Assembly: GCA_963763625.1 (NCBI GenBank)
Contig: CAVXPH010000006.1
Location: 496,001 to 560,000 of the forward strand
Direction: 5' to 3'
DNA from: PALSA-1003 sp963763625
GTDB taxonomy: Bacteria; Pseudomonadota; Gammaproteobacteria; Burkholderiales; Casimicrobiaceae
DNA length: 64,000 bases
The notes beneath the pieces were generated by a model that did not search any database, was not told the origin of the DNA, and worked only from the letters and a program-made list of their open reading frames with translations. Below, piece after piece: positions 1 to 8,138 of the stretch (position 1 is the first letter of the stretch; every line of letters begins with the position of its first letter). The position numbers and the translations under genes are program-made.

Positions 1-63
1 CACGTCGCGGGGACGGAGAACCTTGCGCCGGGTAGGGCGGCGGAGCGAGGGGAAGCGGGCCAT
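1..63 (-). CDS. Unidentified protein, N-terminal fragment cut by window edge
   Basis: An ATG on the minus strand at 61-63 is preceded by a good Shine-Dalgarno (GGAGAAACACC) and opens a frame that runs off the left edge. The 21 visible residues begin MARFPSLRRPTRRKVLRP and are strongly basic. The gene is divergent from the LysR-type regulator at 209, an arrangement in which the regulator often controls its neighbour; that is inference. Too little is visible to name a family. Confidence 0.5.
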   Translation of the reverse strand, partial: MARFPSLRRPTRRKVLRPRDV

Positions 64-208
64 GGTGTTTCTCCTAATCTATGCCTATAATTCATGCGTC
101 GACTCCATTCGGACGACCCGACGCAAGCCGCGATGGCAAGTCTTATTCTCCTAGCATGGGCGGGGCAGCACAAACGCATTCGGCGCATCATTAGCATGCG
201 AAAATGGA

Positions 209-1189
209 ATGCGTAAGGCGATCCCGGAGGCCCCGCGCTCGCGCCTGCCGTCGCTCGATCTGCTCAAAGGCTTCGAGGCCGCGGCGCGGCATCTGTCCTT
301 CACGCGCGCGGGCGAGGAGCTCTACCTCACCCAATCGGCGCTGTCGCGCCAGATCCAGACGCTCGAGGAGCAGCTGGGCATGCCGTTGTTCGAGCGCCGG
401 CATCGTGCCTTGCTGCTGACCGAAGCCGGCCAGATACTGCTGGGCACAGCGAAGGCGGTTTTGGGCGAGGTCGAGCAGGCGGTGGCCCGCCTGCGCCGCG
501 AGCAGAACGCCCGGCCGGTGACCTTGTCGACGGCGATACCGTTTGCGGCGCTGTGGCTGCTGCCGCGCCTGCCGCAGTTCCGCGCCTTGCATCCGGAGCT
601 CGAGATTTTCATTTCCGCTGACAACCGCATCCTCGATCTCGACCGCGAACGCATCGATCTGGCGGTGCGCTATTGTCCCGAAGCGATGGCGCCGCTGGGC
701 GCGCACCGGCTGTTCGGCGAGCGCCTGCAGCCGGTGTGCAGCCCGGCGCTCGCCGCCGAGCGCGCACGCCCGCTCACGCGGCCGGAGGACCTCGCCCGGC
801 ACGTCCTGCTGCACATCGACGACGAGCGCGCCCGCTTTCCCTGGCTCAACTGGGGACAATGGTTCGCCGCCATCGGCATGGAGGAGATTGCCGGCGCGGG
901 AGCGATGCGCTTCAACCAGTTCGATCTGCTCATCCAAGCGGCTATCGACGGGCAAGGCGTGGCGCTCGGCAGGAGCCCTTTGGTCGACCGCCTGCTCGAG
1001 CAAGGCAAGCTCGTCGCGCCGTTTCGCAACACGCATGCGACGACGCGAGCCTATTTCATCGTGCGTTCGACGGCCAGCGCGAAACGCCCGGAGGCGCAGG
1101 CGGTGGTCGATTGGCTGGTGGCCGCAGCGGATGAAAGCAACGCCGGTGCACGGCAGGCGCAGGCGCGGCCGCGAAAGCGCCGACCATGA
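209..1189 (+). CDS. LysR-family transcriptional regulator (GcvA-like)
   Basis: A 326-residue LysR-type regulator. The N-terminal winged helix-turn-helix spans about residues 12-72, with the family pattern FEAAARHLSFTRAGEELYLTQSALSRQI followed by LEEQLGMPLFERRHRALLLTEAG. The rest is the periplasmic-binding-protein-like effector domain, starting near residue 95. Similarity to GcvA-type regulators (glycine cleavage or beta-lactamase control) is in the HTH and in the LPRLPQF segment; the actual target is unknown. It is divergent from the partial gene at 1-63 and overlaps the following methyltransferase by 4 bp (ATGA), so the two are probably co-transcribed. The start at ATG 209 is the only one that keeps the full HTH. 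The C-terminal tail is Arg/Ala rich. Confidence 0.9.
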   Translation: MRKAIPEAPRSRLPSLDLLKGFEAAARHLSFTRAGEELYLTQSALSRQIQTLEEQLGMPLFERRHRALLLTEAGQILLGTAKAVLGEVEQAVARLRREQNARPVTLSTAIPFAALWLLPRLPQFRALHPELEIFISADNRILDLDRERIDLAVRYCPEAMAPLGAHRLFGERLQPVCSPALAAERARPLTRPEDLARHVLLHIDDERARFPWLNWGQWFAAIGMEEIAGAGAMRFNQFDLLIQAAIDGQGVALGRSPLVDRLLEQGKLVAPFRNTHATTRAYFIVRSTASAKRPEAQAVVDWLVAAADESNAGARQAQARPRKRRP

Positions 1190-1728
1190 ATGACCACGCC
1201 CCATCGCCCTGGGTGGTTCGCTTCGCGCCGCTTATTGGCAGAGGAGCGCGGGTGCTCGACCTCGCGGCCGGGCGGGGCCGGCACGCGGTGTTTTTCGCCG
1301 CCCGCCAGGCGTGCGTCGTTGCCGCGGATCGCGACCCGGCCGCGCTGGCGACCTTCGCTGCGACACCCGGCGTCGAGACCCGTGCCGTCGATCTGGAAAC
1401 AGGACCGTGGCCGTTTGCCGGCGAGCGTTTCGACGCCATCGTCGCGGTGCGCTACCTGCACCGCGCGCTATTCCCGCATTTGCTCGCCTCACTTGCCGAC
1501 GACGGTGTTGTGCTCTACGAAACATTCGCCGCCGGCAACGAGAGCTATGGCCGACCAGCCAATCCGGCCTTCCTGCTCGCGCCGGGCGAACTGCTGGAGT
1601 TCGCGCGCGATCGACTGACGGTCGTTGCGTTCGAACAAGGTCTCGTCGCGGTGCCGCAACCAGCAGTGCAGCAGAGGCTTGCTGCCGTCGGCCGTGCAAG
1701 AGCGTGGCCTCCGCCGCTGCCGGGTTGA
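1186..1728 (+). CDS. Class I SAM-dependent methyltransferase
   Basis: A 180-residue cytoplasmic methyltransferase. Motif I is at residues 23-31 (VLDLAAGRG), followed by the acidic end of strand beta2 (VVAADRD). The motif II/IV area is FDAIVAVRYLHRALFPHL near residues 85-103. This is the TehB/Methyltransf_25-type arrangement; substrate is unknown. The ATG overlaps the stop of the LysR gene by 4 bp, implying translational coupling. A similar short methyltransferase often sits just upstream of dapA in betaproteobacteria. The length is somewhat short but the Rossmann core is complete. Confidence 0.85.
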   Translation: MNDHAPSPWVVRFAPLIGRGARVLDLAAGRGRHAVFFAARQACVVAADRDPAALATFAATPGVETRAVDLETGPWPFAGERFDAIVAVRYLHRALFPHLLASLADDGVVLYETFAAGNESYGRPANPAFLLAPGELLEFARDRLTVVAFEQGLVAVPQPAVQQRLAAVGRARAWPPPLPG

Positions 1729-1767
1729 GCTTTGGGGTAAAATACTCGTTTTTTCGGGTTTGTCTCG

Positions 1768-2655
1768 ATGCTGAAAGGAAGCCTTGTCGCGATCGTTACG
1801 CCGATGCAAGCCGGCGGCGCACTCGATCTGCGTGGGCTCGCCAAGCTGGTCGATTTTCATGTCGCCAACGGCACCTCGGGCATCGTCATCGTCGGCACGA
1901 CCGGCGAATCGCCGACCGTCGACTTCGAAGAGCACTGCCTGCTGATCAGATCGGCGGTGGAAAGTGCGGCGGGGCGCATCGCGGTGATCGCCGGTACCGG
2001 CGCCAACGCTACAGCGGAGGCGGTCGAACTCACCCGCTTCGCGAAACAGGTCGGCGCGACTTGCTGCCTATCCGTTGTTCCGTATTACAACAAGCCCACG
2101 CAGGAAGGGCTCTACCGCCACTTTCGCACCATCGTCGAGAACGTGGAGTTGCCGCTGATTCTCTACAACGTACCGAGCCGCACCGCCGTCGATCTCGCCA
2201 ACGACACCGTGCTTCGTCTGGCGCAAGTGCCGGGCATTGTCGGCATCAAGGATGCGACTGCCGATCTCGGCCGTGGCAGCGAACTCATCCGGGGCCTGGG
2301 TGCGGCCGGAAAAACCGACTTCGCGGTCTACAGCGGCGAGGACCTTACCGCGCTGCCTCTCATGCTGATGGGCGGCCACGGCGTGATCTCGGTCACCGCC
2401 AACGTTGCGCCAAAACTGATGGCGCAGATGTGCGCCGCAGCGCTTGCCGGAGACATTCCGCGCGCGCGCACGGCGAACGACCACCTGCTGCCTTTGCACC
2501 GAAACCTGTTTATCGAGGCGAACCCGATTCCGGTGAAATGGGCGCTGGCGGAAATGGGGCTCATTGGCGGTGATCTGCGCCTACCGCTGACCCCGCTTGC
2601 GCCAGGACATCATGAAACGGTTCGCGCCGCATTGCGCGAAGCCGCTTGCCTCTGA
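1768..2655 (+). CDS. dapA: 4-hydroxy-tetrahydrodipicolinate synthase
   Basis: DapA condenses pyruvate with aspartate semialdehyde, the first committed step of the diaminopimelate/lysine pathway. The 295-residue length and canonical numbering match the family: Schiff-base Lys161 (GIVGIKDATAD), Tyr133 and Arg138 (LYNVPSR), and the carboxylate-binding GTTGES loop at residues 43-48. The enzyme is a cytoplasmic TIM-barrel tetramer. A -10-like TAAAAT sits at 1738-1743, about 25 bp before the ATG, but no good -35 is apparent. bamC follows after 14 bp, the conserved dapA-bamC (dapX) pairing of gamma- and betaproteobacteria. Confidence 0.97.
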   Translation: MLKGSLVAIVTPMQAGGALDLRGLAKLVDFHVANGTSGIVIVGTTGESPTVDFEEHCLLIRSAVESAAGRIAVIAGTGANATAEAVELTRFAKQVGATCCLSVVPYYNKPTQEGLYRHFRTIVENVELPLILYNVPSRTAVDLANDTVLRLAQVPGIVGIKDATADLGRGSELIRGLGAAGKTDFAVYSGEDLTALPLMLMGGHGVISVTANVAPKLMAQMCAAALAGDIPRARTANDHLLPLHRNLFIEANPIPVKWALAEMGLIGGDLRLPLTPLAPGHHETVRAALREAACL

Positions 2656-2669
2656 CGGAGAATTAAAGC

Positions 2670-3803
2670 ATGTTGCACTTTTCCTTCCTTCGCTGCCGCC
2701 TGCCGGCGGCACTGATCGTGGCGCTGCTCGGCCTGTTGCTCGGCGGATGTGAATCGCAGAGCGTGTCGCTCGGCAAGAAGATCGATTACAAGTCGGCCAC
2801 CACGACCGCGTCGCTCGAGATACCGCCGGACCTGACCACGCCCGCGTACGACGATCGCTATCTGGCAACGACAGCCTCGGGTGCAGCCGCGGCGCGCGCC
2901 GCTGGCAAGGCGAGCGATATCCTGCCGCCCAACCCCGATGCTCACCTGGCACGCGCCGGTTCGGAGCGCTGGCTGGTGGTCAAGGCGACGCCGGAAGCGG
3001 CGTGGACTACGTTGAGCGAATTCTGGCCCGCGAACGGCTTCGTCCTGGCGGTGCAGCAACCCACTCTTGGCATCATGGAAACCGACTGGGCGGAAAATCG
3101 TGCCTCCGCGCCGCGCAGCTGGCTGGGGCAGTTCTTCGACAAGTACGTCGACTTGCTCACCGATACCTATCGTCGCGACAAGTTCCGCTCGCGTATCGAG
3201 CAAGGTAGTGAGGCGGGGACTGTCGAAATCTACATCACCCATTACGGCGCGGTACAGGTCCCGACCAAGCCCGATTCGAGGCTGACGAAGTACGGCGACG
3301 ATTTCCAGTGGACACCGACCCCGCCGGATCCGGAACTGGAGGCGGAGTTTCTGTCCAAGCTGATGCTGAAATTCGGCAGCTCGCCCCCGGCTGCGGCGAA
3401 CGCGGTGGCGGAGTTGCCCAAGCAACCGGCGCGCGCGCGCATCGAAAAGGCAGGCGACGGGGCGAGCCGCCTGGTCGTCGACGACAGCTTCGATCGCGCC
3501 TGGCGCCGCGTCGGGCTCGCGCTCGACCGTACCGGCTTCACCGTGGTCGACCGCGATCGCTCCAAAGGCCTCTATTTCGTCCGCTATTCCAATCCTGACA
3601 TCGACCCCAACAAAGATAAGGGCTTTCTCGACAAGCTGGCGTTCTGGAAGAGCGACGACAAGGACAAGCCCGAGCAGTACCGCGTTGTCGTCACCCAGGC
3701 CGATCCGGCAAGCGTGGTAACCGTCGAGGATCCGCAGGGAGCCGCCGACCGCTCGGCGAACGGCGACAAGATCCTGGCGCTGCTGCAGGATCAACTCAAG
3801 TGA
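2670..3803 (+). CDS. bamC: Outer membrane protein assembly factor BamC (lipoprotein)
   Basis: BamC is a lipoprotein subunit of the BAM complex that inserts beta-barrel proteins into the outer membrane. The 377-residue product has a type II signal peptide whose lipobox is LLGGC (Cys near residue 27). A BamC/NlpB-type unstructured segment follows (SATTTASLEIPPDLTTP), then two helix-grip domains (about residues 90-200 and 240-375). The ELRxDFxxxW-like segments of the family are recognisable as DRYL, WLVVKATPEAAW and RLVVDDSFDRAWRRVG. It lies 14 bp after dapA, the usual context. Betaproteobacterial BamC is often longer than the 344-residue E. coli form, as here. Confidence 0.93.
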   Translation: MLHFSFLRCRLPAALIVALLGLLLGGCESQSVSLGKKIDYKSATTTASLEIPPDLTTPAYDDRYLATTASGAAAARAAGKASDILPPNPDAHLARAGSERWLVVKATPEAAWTTLSEFWPANGFVLAVQQPTLGIMETDWAENRASAPRSWLGQFFDKYVDLLTDTYRRDKFRSRIEQGSEAGTVEIYITHYGAVQVPTKPDSRLTKYGDDFQWTPTPPDPELEAEFLSKLMLKFGSSPPAAANAVAELPKQPARARIEKAGDGASRLVVDDSFDRAWRRVGLALDRTGFTVVDRDRSKGLYFVRYSNPDIDPNKDKGFLDKLAFWKSDDKDKPEQYRVVVTQADPASVVTVEDPQGAADRSANGDKILALLQDQLK

Positions 3804-3845
3804 TGGCGTTTTGCCGCGCAGCGACGAGGCGCAGCTAGCCTCGCC

Positions 3846-4613
3846 ATGCGCTTCGCGTGCCTGGGAAGCGGGAGCGAGGGCAATGGCCTGCTGGTTGAAG
3901 TCGATTCCACGCGGGTGCTGGTCGATTGTGGCTTCGGCGTGCGCGACACCGTGGCCCGGCTCTCCCGGATCGGCGTGGCAGCCGAGACGGTGACGGCAAT
4001 TGTCGTCACGCACGAGCACAGCGATCACATCGGTGGCGTCGCTGCGTTCGCGGCTCGGTTCGGGACACCGGTGTGGCTCACTTTCGGCACGCTCTCCGTC
4101 GTCACGGAACGTTTTGCCCGACTCGACCGCGTGTATGGCTTCGACAGTCACGACACGTTTGCGGTCGACGCGATCGAAGTCCGGCCATTCCCCGTCCCGC
4201 ACGACGCGCGCGAGCCGGTCCAGTTCGTCTGTTCGGATGGCAATTGGCGTCTGGGCGTGCTGACGGACCTCGGCACCAGCACCGCGTACGTCGAGTCGAG
4301 CCTCTCGGGTTGCGACGCGTTGGTGCTCGAGTGCAATCACGATCTCGACATGCTGGCCAATGGCGACTATCCCTATCCGCTCAAACAGCGCATCGCCGGC
4401 AAGTTTGGGCACCTCGATAACGGCGCGGCGGCGGGACTGCTTGGCAGGATCGATACGTCGCGACTGAAGCACCTGATCGCTGCACATCTTAGCCAGCAAA
4501 ACAACCGGCCCGAGCTCGCCCGTGCGGCGCTCGCGGCGTCGCTCGGCTGCGCCACCGACTGGATTGGCATAGCCGATCAACGGTTGGGCTTCGGCTGGCG
4601 TGAATTCGTCTGA
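3846..4613 (+). CDS. MBL-fold metallo-hydrolase (YycJ/WalJ-like)
   Basis: A 255-residue metallo-beta-lactamase-fold protein. The metal-binding HxHxDH motif is THEHSDHIGG at about residues 56-65, with additional ligands in FPVPHDA and VLTDLG and a terminal AHLSQQNN motif. The opening MRFACLGSGSEGN and overall length match the YycJ/WalJ subfamily of 5'-exonuclease-like hydrolases; in this group the substrate is not firmly established. It stands between bamC and purC on the same strand, with gaps of 42 and 12 bp, consistent with one transcription unit ending at the terminator near 5370-5398. Confidence 0.9.
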   Translation: MRFACLGSGSEGNGLLVEVDSTRVLVDCGFGVRDTVARLSRIGVAAETVTAIVVTHEHSDHIGGVAAFAARFGTPVWLTFGTLSVVTERFARLDRVYGFDSHDTFAVDAIEVRPFPVPHDAREPVQFVCSDGNWRLGVLTDLGTSTAYVESSLSGCDALVLECNHDLDMLANGDYPYPLKQRIAGKFGHLDNGAAAGLLGRIDTSRLKHLIAAHLSQQNNRPELARAALAASLGCATDWIGIADQRLGFGWREFV

Positions 4614-4625
4614 GGGGAACAGTAC

Positions 4626-5348
4626 ATGGAGAAGCGGCAAGAACTCTATCGCGGCAAGGCCAAGACGGTATATGCAACCGACGACCCGAACCTACTGGTA
4701 ATGCATTATCGCGACGACGTATCGGCCTTTGACGGCGCCAAGCTGGACCAGCTCGAGCGCAAGGGCGAGACCAACAACAAGATTAACGCCTATATCATGG
4801 GCAAGCTCGCCGCGGCGGGCGTGCCGACGCATTTTGTCCGGATGCTCAACGAGCGCGAATCACTGGTGCGTGCGCTAAAAATGATCCCGGTCGAGTGCGT
4901 CGTGCGCAATATTTGCGCTGGCTCGATGGCCAAGCGTTATGGCATCGAGGAAGGCACCCGCCTACCCGAACCGATCTTCGAGTTCTTCCTCAAAAGCGAC
5001 GCATTGCACGATCCTCTCGTCAACGACGATCACATCCGCGTGCTCGGCTGGGCCACCACGGCGGAAATCGCGCAAATGAGGGCGCTGACGCATCAGGTCA
5101 ACGGCGTTCTCAAGCCGCTCTTCGCCGCCGGCGGCATGGACCTCGTCGATTACAAGCTCGAGTTCGGGCACCCGCTGAACGATCCGCAGGGGCCGTTATG
5201 GCTGGGGGACGAGTTTACGCCCGACGGCTGCCGCCTCTGGGATAACGCTACGCGCGAGAAGATGGACAAGGATCGCTTCCGGCGCGATCTGGGTGGTGTG
5301 ATCGAGATGTATCGCGAGGTTGCAAAGCGCATCGGCGCGCCGCTGTAG
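4626..5348 (+). CDS. purC: Phosphoribosylaminoimidazole-succinocarboxamide synthase
   Basis: PurC ligates aspartate to CAIR using ATP to give SAICAR in de novo purine synthesis. The 240-residue length is typical. Family motifs are visible: YRGKAKTVYATDD at the N terminus (ATP-binding glycine-rich loop), VECVVRNICAGSMAKRYGI near residues 88-106, LEFGHP and LGDEFTPDGCRLWD. It is a cytoplasmic enzyme of the ATP-grasp-like SAICAR synthetase fold. It is last in the run dapA-bamC-MBL-purC and is followed 20 bp later by an intrinsic terminator. Confidence 0.97.
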   Translation: MEKRQELYRGKAKTVYATDDPNLLVMHYRDDVSAFDGAKLDQLERKGETNNKINAYIMGKLAAAGVPTHFVRMLNERESLVRALKMIPVECVVRNICAGSMAKRYGIEEGTRLPEPIFEFFLKSDALHDPLVNDDHIRVLGWATTAEIAQMRALTHQVNGVLKPLFAAGGMDLVDYKLEFGHPLNDPQGPLWLGDEFTPDGCRLWDNATREKMDKDRFRRDLGGVIEMYREVAKRIGAPL

Positions 5349-5368
5349 CATCGGGCGCAAAAAGGAAC

Positions 5369-5398
5369 AAAAAGCCGACCGGGTGGCCGGCTTTTTTT
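5369..5398. terminator. Bidirectional intrinsic terminator
   Basis: The arms AAAAGCCGACC and GGCCGGCTTTT pair with a single mismatch around a short GGGT loop, with a T-run on each strand. It closes purC on the plus strand and the convergent lipoprotein gene (stop at 5416) on the minus strand. Confidence 0.85.
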
Positions 5399-5415
5399 CT
5401 CCGTGCTGCCGCGTC

Positions 5416-5730
5416 TTATTGCTTCGGCTGCTCGGTCGGAGCCGGCGTCGTCGCCGGTGCCGAGGACTTCATCGCATCGCCGGCCGACTTGTTGGCGGAG
5501 TCCATCGCTGCAGCTCCCGCGGCCTTGGAAGCATCGCCCGCGGACGAGCCGGCCTGCATGGCAGCGGTGCCGGCATCCTTGGCGGCAGTGGCGGCCTTGT
5601 CGGCAGAGTCCTTGGCGGCTGCGGCCGCCTTGTCCGCCATTGCCTTGGCGTCCTGCGCTTGCTTGCTGTCGCCACAGCCGACGACCGCCAGCGCCATAGC
5701 CGCAGCAATCAATAATGACTTGTTCATCAT
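5416..5730 (-). CDS. Ala/Lys/Asp-rich repeat lipoprotein
   Basis: A 104-residue predicted lipoprotein. The N terminus MMNKSLLIAAAMALAVVGCGDSK carries a type II signal peptide with lipobox AVVGC (Cys19). The mature part is a low-complexity amphipathic sequence built of imperfect repeats around A-x-D-K-A-A-x-A-A-K-D, like LEA-type or Lpp-type helices, ending in a Thr/Pro-rich tail (PATTPAPTEQPKQ). No catalytic residues are visible. Function is unknown; a stress-linked or envelope-spacing role would be guesswork. It converges on purC with a shared terminator. A good spacing region lies upstream (5731-5887), but I recognise no clear promoter there. Confidence 0.8.
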   Translation of the reverse strand: MMNKSLLIAAAMALAVVGCGDSKQAQDAKAMADKAAAAAKDSADKAATAAKDAGTAAMQAGSSAGDASKAAGAAAMDSANKSAGDAMKSSAPATTPAPTEQPKQ

Positions 5731-5887
5731 CGTTCCCTTACTCGATTATGAAGTGAAATACACGTGGGCCTGACAACGCCCGACTCCCCGCTCGACTGGT
5801 GCACCGCGAACACGATCGGCGCCCCGGCCGATGGGCCAATTGTACTCGCAAAGCATGACCGGTTCAATCGGGCGACCCCGCAGCCGC

Positions 5888-6412
5888 TCACAGTCCAAGC
5901 ACGGTCGCATTGATGCCGGGCTCGCCGGTCGCCCAGATCTCCTCGAAGCGATTCGCCAACGGCCGCGTTTGTTCGGGCTGCGCGATTCCCATCGCCGAGC
6001 GCGGCTGATCGAAGTGGAATCGGTGCAGATAGTGTTGATCATCGATGATGAGCAGCGGGTTGGTTGCCAGCCGCGCTTCCGCGCTGGTGCGATAGATCGT
6101 CATGGCGTGACTGTAGGTGCGCAGCAGGTTGAGCATCCGCGGACAAGCGCCTTCGAGGTAGGCGGTGTCGTGCACGATGATGTCGAGGCGACGGCCGCGC
6201 AGACCGCCCAGGAATGTCGCCAGGCGATCGACGCGCGCCGCCTGGCCCCATCCGGTCTGCGACAGGTCCTGGTCGAAGACCCGGATACGCTGGCGCGCCA
6301 GGAGGATGAGCTCGTCGATCGCTTTGACCTGCTCGGCGACGCTCGCCAGCTCGACGCTACGCGGTCCCGGTGGCGGTTCCGGAGGTACCTCAGCCGATAT
6401 GGAGGAAGCCAT
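5888..6412 (-). CDS. DUF7931 domain protein
   Basis: A 174-residue protein of unknown function. I chose the ATG at 6412 (MASSISAEVPPEP) because the longer ORF is only a Ser/Ala-rich read-through of the upstream gene's coding sequence. From about residue 24 it has a conserved segment: a VDELILLARQRIRVFDQDLS-like strand-helix (here AIDELILLARQRIRVFDQD), then GRRLDIIVHD and NPLLIIDDQHYLHRFHFDQPR. These recall a degenerate phospholipase-D-like fold, as suggested for the family. The gene overlaps the 3' end of the cupin oxygenase gene by 23 bp, so the pair is probably co-translated, a pairing seen in many betaproteobacteria. Confidence 0.8.
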   Translation of the reverse strand: MASSISAEVPPEPPPGPRSVELASVAEQVKAIDELILLARQRIRVFDQDLSQTGWGQAARVDRLATFLGGLRGRRLDIIVHDTAYLEGACPRMLNLLRTYSHAMTIYRTSAEARLATNPLLIIDDQHYLHRFHFDQPRSAMGIAQPEQTRPLANRFEEIWATGEPGINATVLGL

Positions 6413-7502
6413 CGCAGTACCAACGATAGAGGCACGGCCATGCGCCGTCGCCGATCTCGCCGGCCGCAAGACGGCGCAGGTCGGCGATGCGCTTGAGCAC
6501 GGTCCGGCCTCGATCCGGCCAGGCGAGCGCTTCGCCGTTGATGAACAGATTGCGCTCATTGTAGAGAAGCTGCGTGCGCGCATCGAGGCGCAGCCCGTGC
6601 CGTGCGCCGCGGCGGATGAAGCTCTCGCGGCGCAGAACGCGCGCGGGCGCGGTGAACGCGACCATGGGTTTGGGCTCGGTCAGATGCGAGCCCAAAAACC
6701 GCGTTGCCGCGCGTTCATCCCAGGCAAGGCGGCGCAGGGTCGCGGTCGCGTAGGCCTGCAGGTCGCGGTCGATGCGCGCCGGATGTCGCACCGGCTTGCG
6801 ACTGGCATCGGTGTAATGCCCGCCGAGCGCGACGCGGTCACGCAGCCAGTCGAGAAAGGACGTTGCGAGCTCCTGCGCCGAAGGCGCCCGGAACCCGATC
6901 GAATAGGTGCTGCAGGTATCGATGGCGACGCCGTCGTGGGCGATCGCCGGGGGCAGATAGAGCATGTCGCCGGGCTCGAGTACCCAGTCGCATTCGGGCC
7001 GGAAACGAGCGAGGATCTTCAGCGGCAGATTCGCCTTGAGCGAAAGATCGCGTGGCCTTCCGATGCGCCATCGGCGCCGGCCTGGTCCCTGGAGGAGGAA
7101 CACATCATAAGAGTCGAAGTGCGGGCCCACGCCCCCTCCCGGAGCGGCGTGGCTGATCAGCAAGTCATCGAGGCGCGAATAGGGAAGGAAGGCGAAGCGA
7201 CGGAGCAGCGCGTCGGCAGCGGCGAGATGCAGATTGACGCTCTGGACGAGCAGCGTCCAGTTGCGTCCCGGCAGCGCGCGCAAGTCGGCGCGCCGGAACG
7301 GGCCATGCAGAAGCGACCAACGTCCGCGTTCGCGTAAGACAAGGCGCGACTCGACGTCGTCGCGGGCGGCGAGCGCGAACAGTTCGCGCGTCGACAACAG
7401 GCCGCGAAATCCGGCCATCGCCTGACGGATCAGGAGCGGCCGTTGTTGCCAGTAGCGCTGCAGAAAACGCCGCGGCGCGCCGCCCAGGAGCGCAGGGTCC
7501 AT
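6390..7502 (-). CDS. JmjC/cupin ribosomal oxygenase (RoxA/YcfD-like)
   Basis: A 370-residue JmjC-type 2-oxoglutarate/Fe(II) oxygenase. In YcfD/RoxA the family hydroxylates an arginine of ribosomal protein L16. The start at ATG 7502 gives MDPALLGGAPRRFLQRYWQQ, the usual beginning; the longer frame is an antisense shadow. The iron-binding HxD is in VGPHFDSYDVFLLQ (about residues 125-138), the distal histidine in PPAIAHDG. The double-stranded beta helix ends near residue 200, followed by the dimerisation and winged-helix regions (about 230-370). It is divergent from the FKBP gene, with 108 bp between starts, and followed by the overlapping DUF7931 gene. Confidence 0.88.
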   Translation of the reverse strand: MDPALLGGAPRRFLQRYWQQRPLLIRQAMAGFRGLLSTRELFALAARDDVESRLVLRERGRWSLLHGPFRRADLRALPGRNWTLLVQSVNLHLAAADALLRRFAFLPYSRLDDLLISHAAPGGGVGPHFDSYDVFLLQGPGRRRWRIGRPRDLSLKANLPLKILARFRPECDWVLEPGDMLYLPPAIAHDGVAIDTCSTYSIGFRAPSAQELATSFLDWLRDRVALGGHYTDASRKPVRHPARIDRDLQAYATATLRRLAWDERAATRFLGSHLTEPKPMVAFTAPARVLRRESFIRRGARHGLRLDARTQLLYNERNLFINGEALAWPDRGRTVLKRIADLRRLAAGEIGDGAWPCLYRWYCDGFLHIG

Positions 7503-7610
7503 GGACTGATTATAGCGACCGGGCCAGGCTCTGGCGCGGCCGAGGCCGTGGTGCCGCGCTGGGGTACAATGGCGCGCGCCCTGCGCTGCGCCGCCCTTAG
7601 GAAACGCATC

Positions 7611-8090
7611 GTGCAGATTTCCACCAACACCGTCGTCACGCTTACCTACAAGCTCTATTCCGGGGCCGACGAACTGATCGAGGAAACGAGCGTGCCGATC
7701 AGCTACCTGCACGGCGGACATCACGGCATCTTTCCGGGGATCGAGGACGCACTCGCGGGCAAGCAGGCGGGCGATGTCTGCTCGGTGACACTCGAGCCCG
7801 AAGACGCCTTCGGCGAATACGACGCCGAACTCGTTCGGGTCGAAACCCCGGACCGGTTTCCCGACGACGTCAAGGTCGGGATGCAATTCGAGGAAGCAGT
7901 CGACGACGACGAAAGCGCGACCCGGGTCTTCACCGTGACCGATATCGCCGACGGCAAGGTCGTGGTCGACGGCAATCACCCGCTGGCCGGGCAGCGACTG
8001 CGTTTCGACTGCAGGGTGCTCGACGTCCGCCAAGCCACGGCGGACGAGCTCGAGCACGGACACGTGCACGGCCCCGGAGCCCACCACTGA
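7611..8090 (+). CDS. SlyD-like FKBP-type peptidyl-prolyl isomerase
   Basis: A 159-residue cytoplasmic peptidyl-prolyl isomerase/chaperone. I start it at GTG 7611 (MQISTNTVVTLTYKLYSG) because an AGGAAA Shine-Dalgarno precedes it and the family begins here. The FKBP half-domains flank an insert-in-flap region; family residues include YLHGGHHGIFPGIEDALAG and VTLEPEDAFGEYD. The metal-binding tail of E. coli SlyD is reduced to a short His-rich end (HGHVHGPGAHH). A TACAAT hexamer at 7565-7570 could be a -10. The gene converges with mutS. Confidence 0.9.
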   Translation: MQISTNTVVTLTYKLYSGADELIEETSVPISYLHGGHHGIFPGIEDALAGKQAGDVCSVTLEPEDAFGEYDAELVRVETPDRFPDDVKVGMQFEEAVDDDESATRVFTVTDIADGKVVVDGNHPLAGQRLRFDCRVLDVRQATADELEHGHVHGPGAHH

Positions 8091-8138
8091 CGGCAGTGCG
8101 GCAGTCGCTCCACGCGGGCCCCGCAACCCGGCGCCGAA

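Noticed and set aside
2610..4640. 676-codon minus-strand ORF opposite bamC and the MBL hydrolase
   Set aside because: Shadow of two well-supported plus-strand genes; no recognisable domain.
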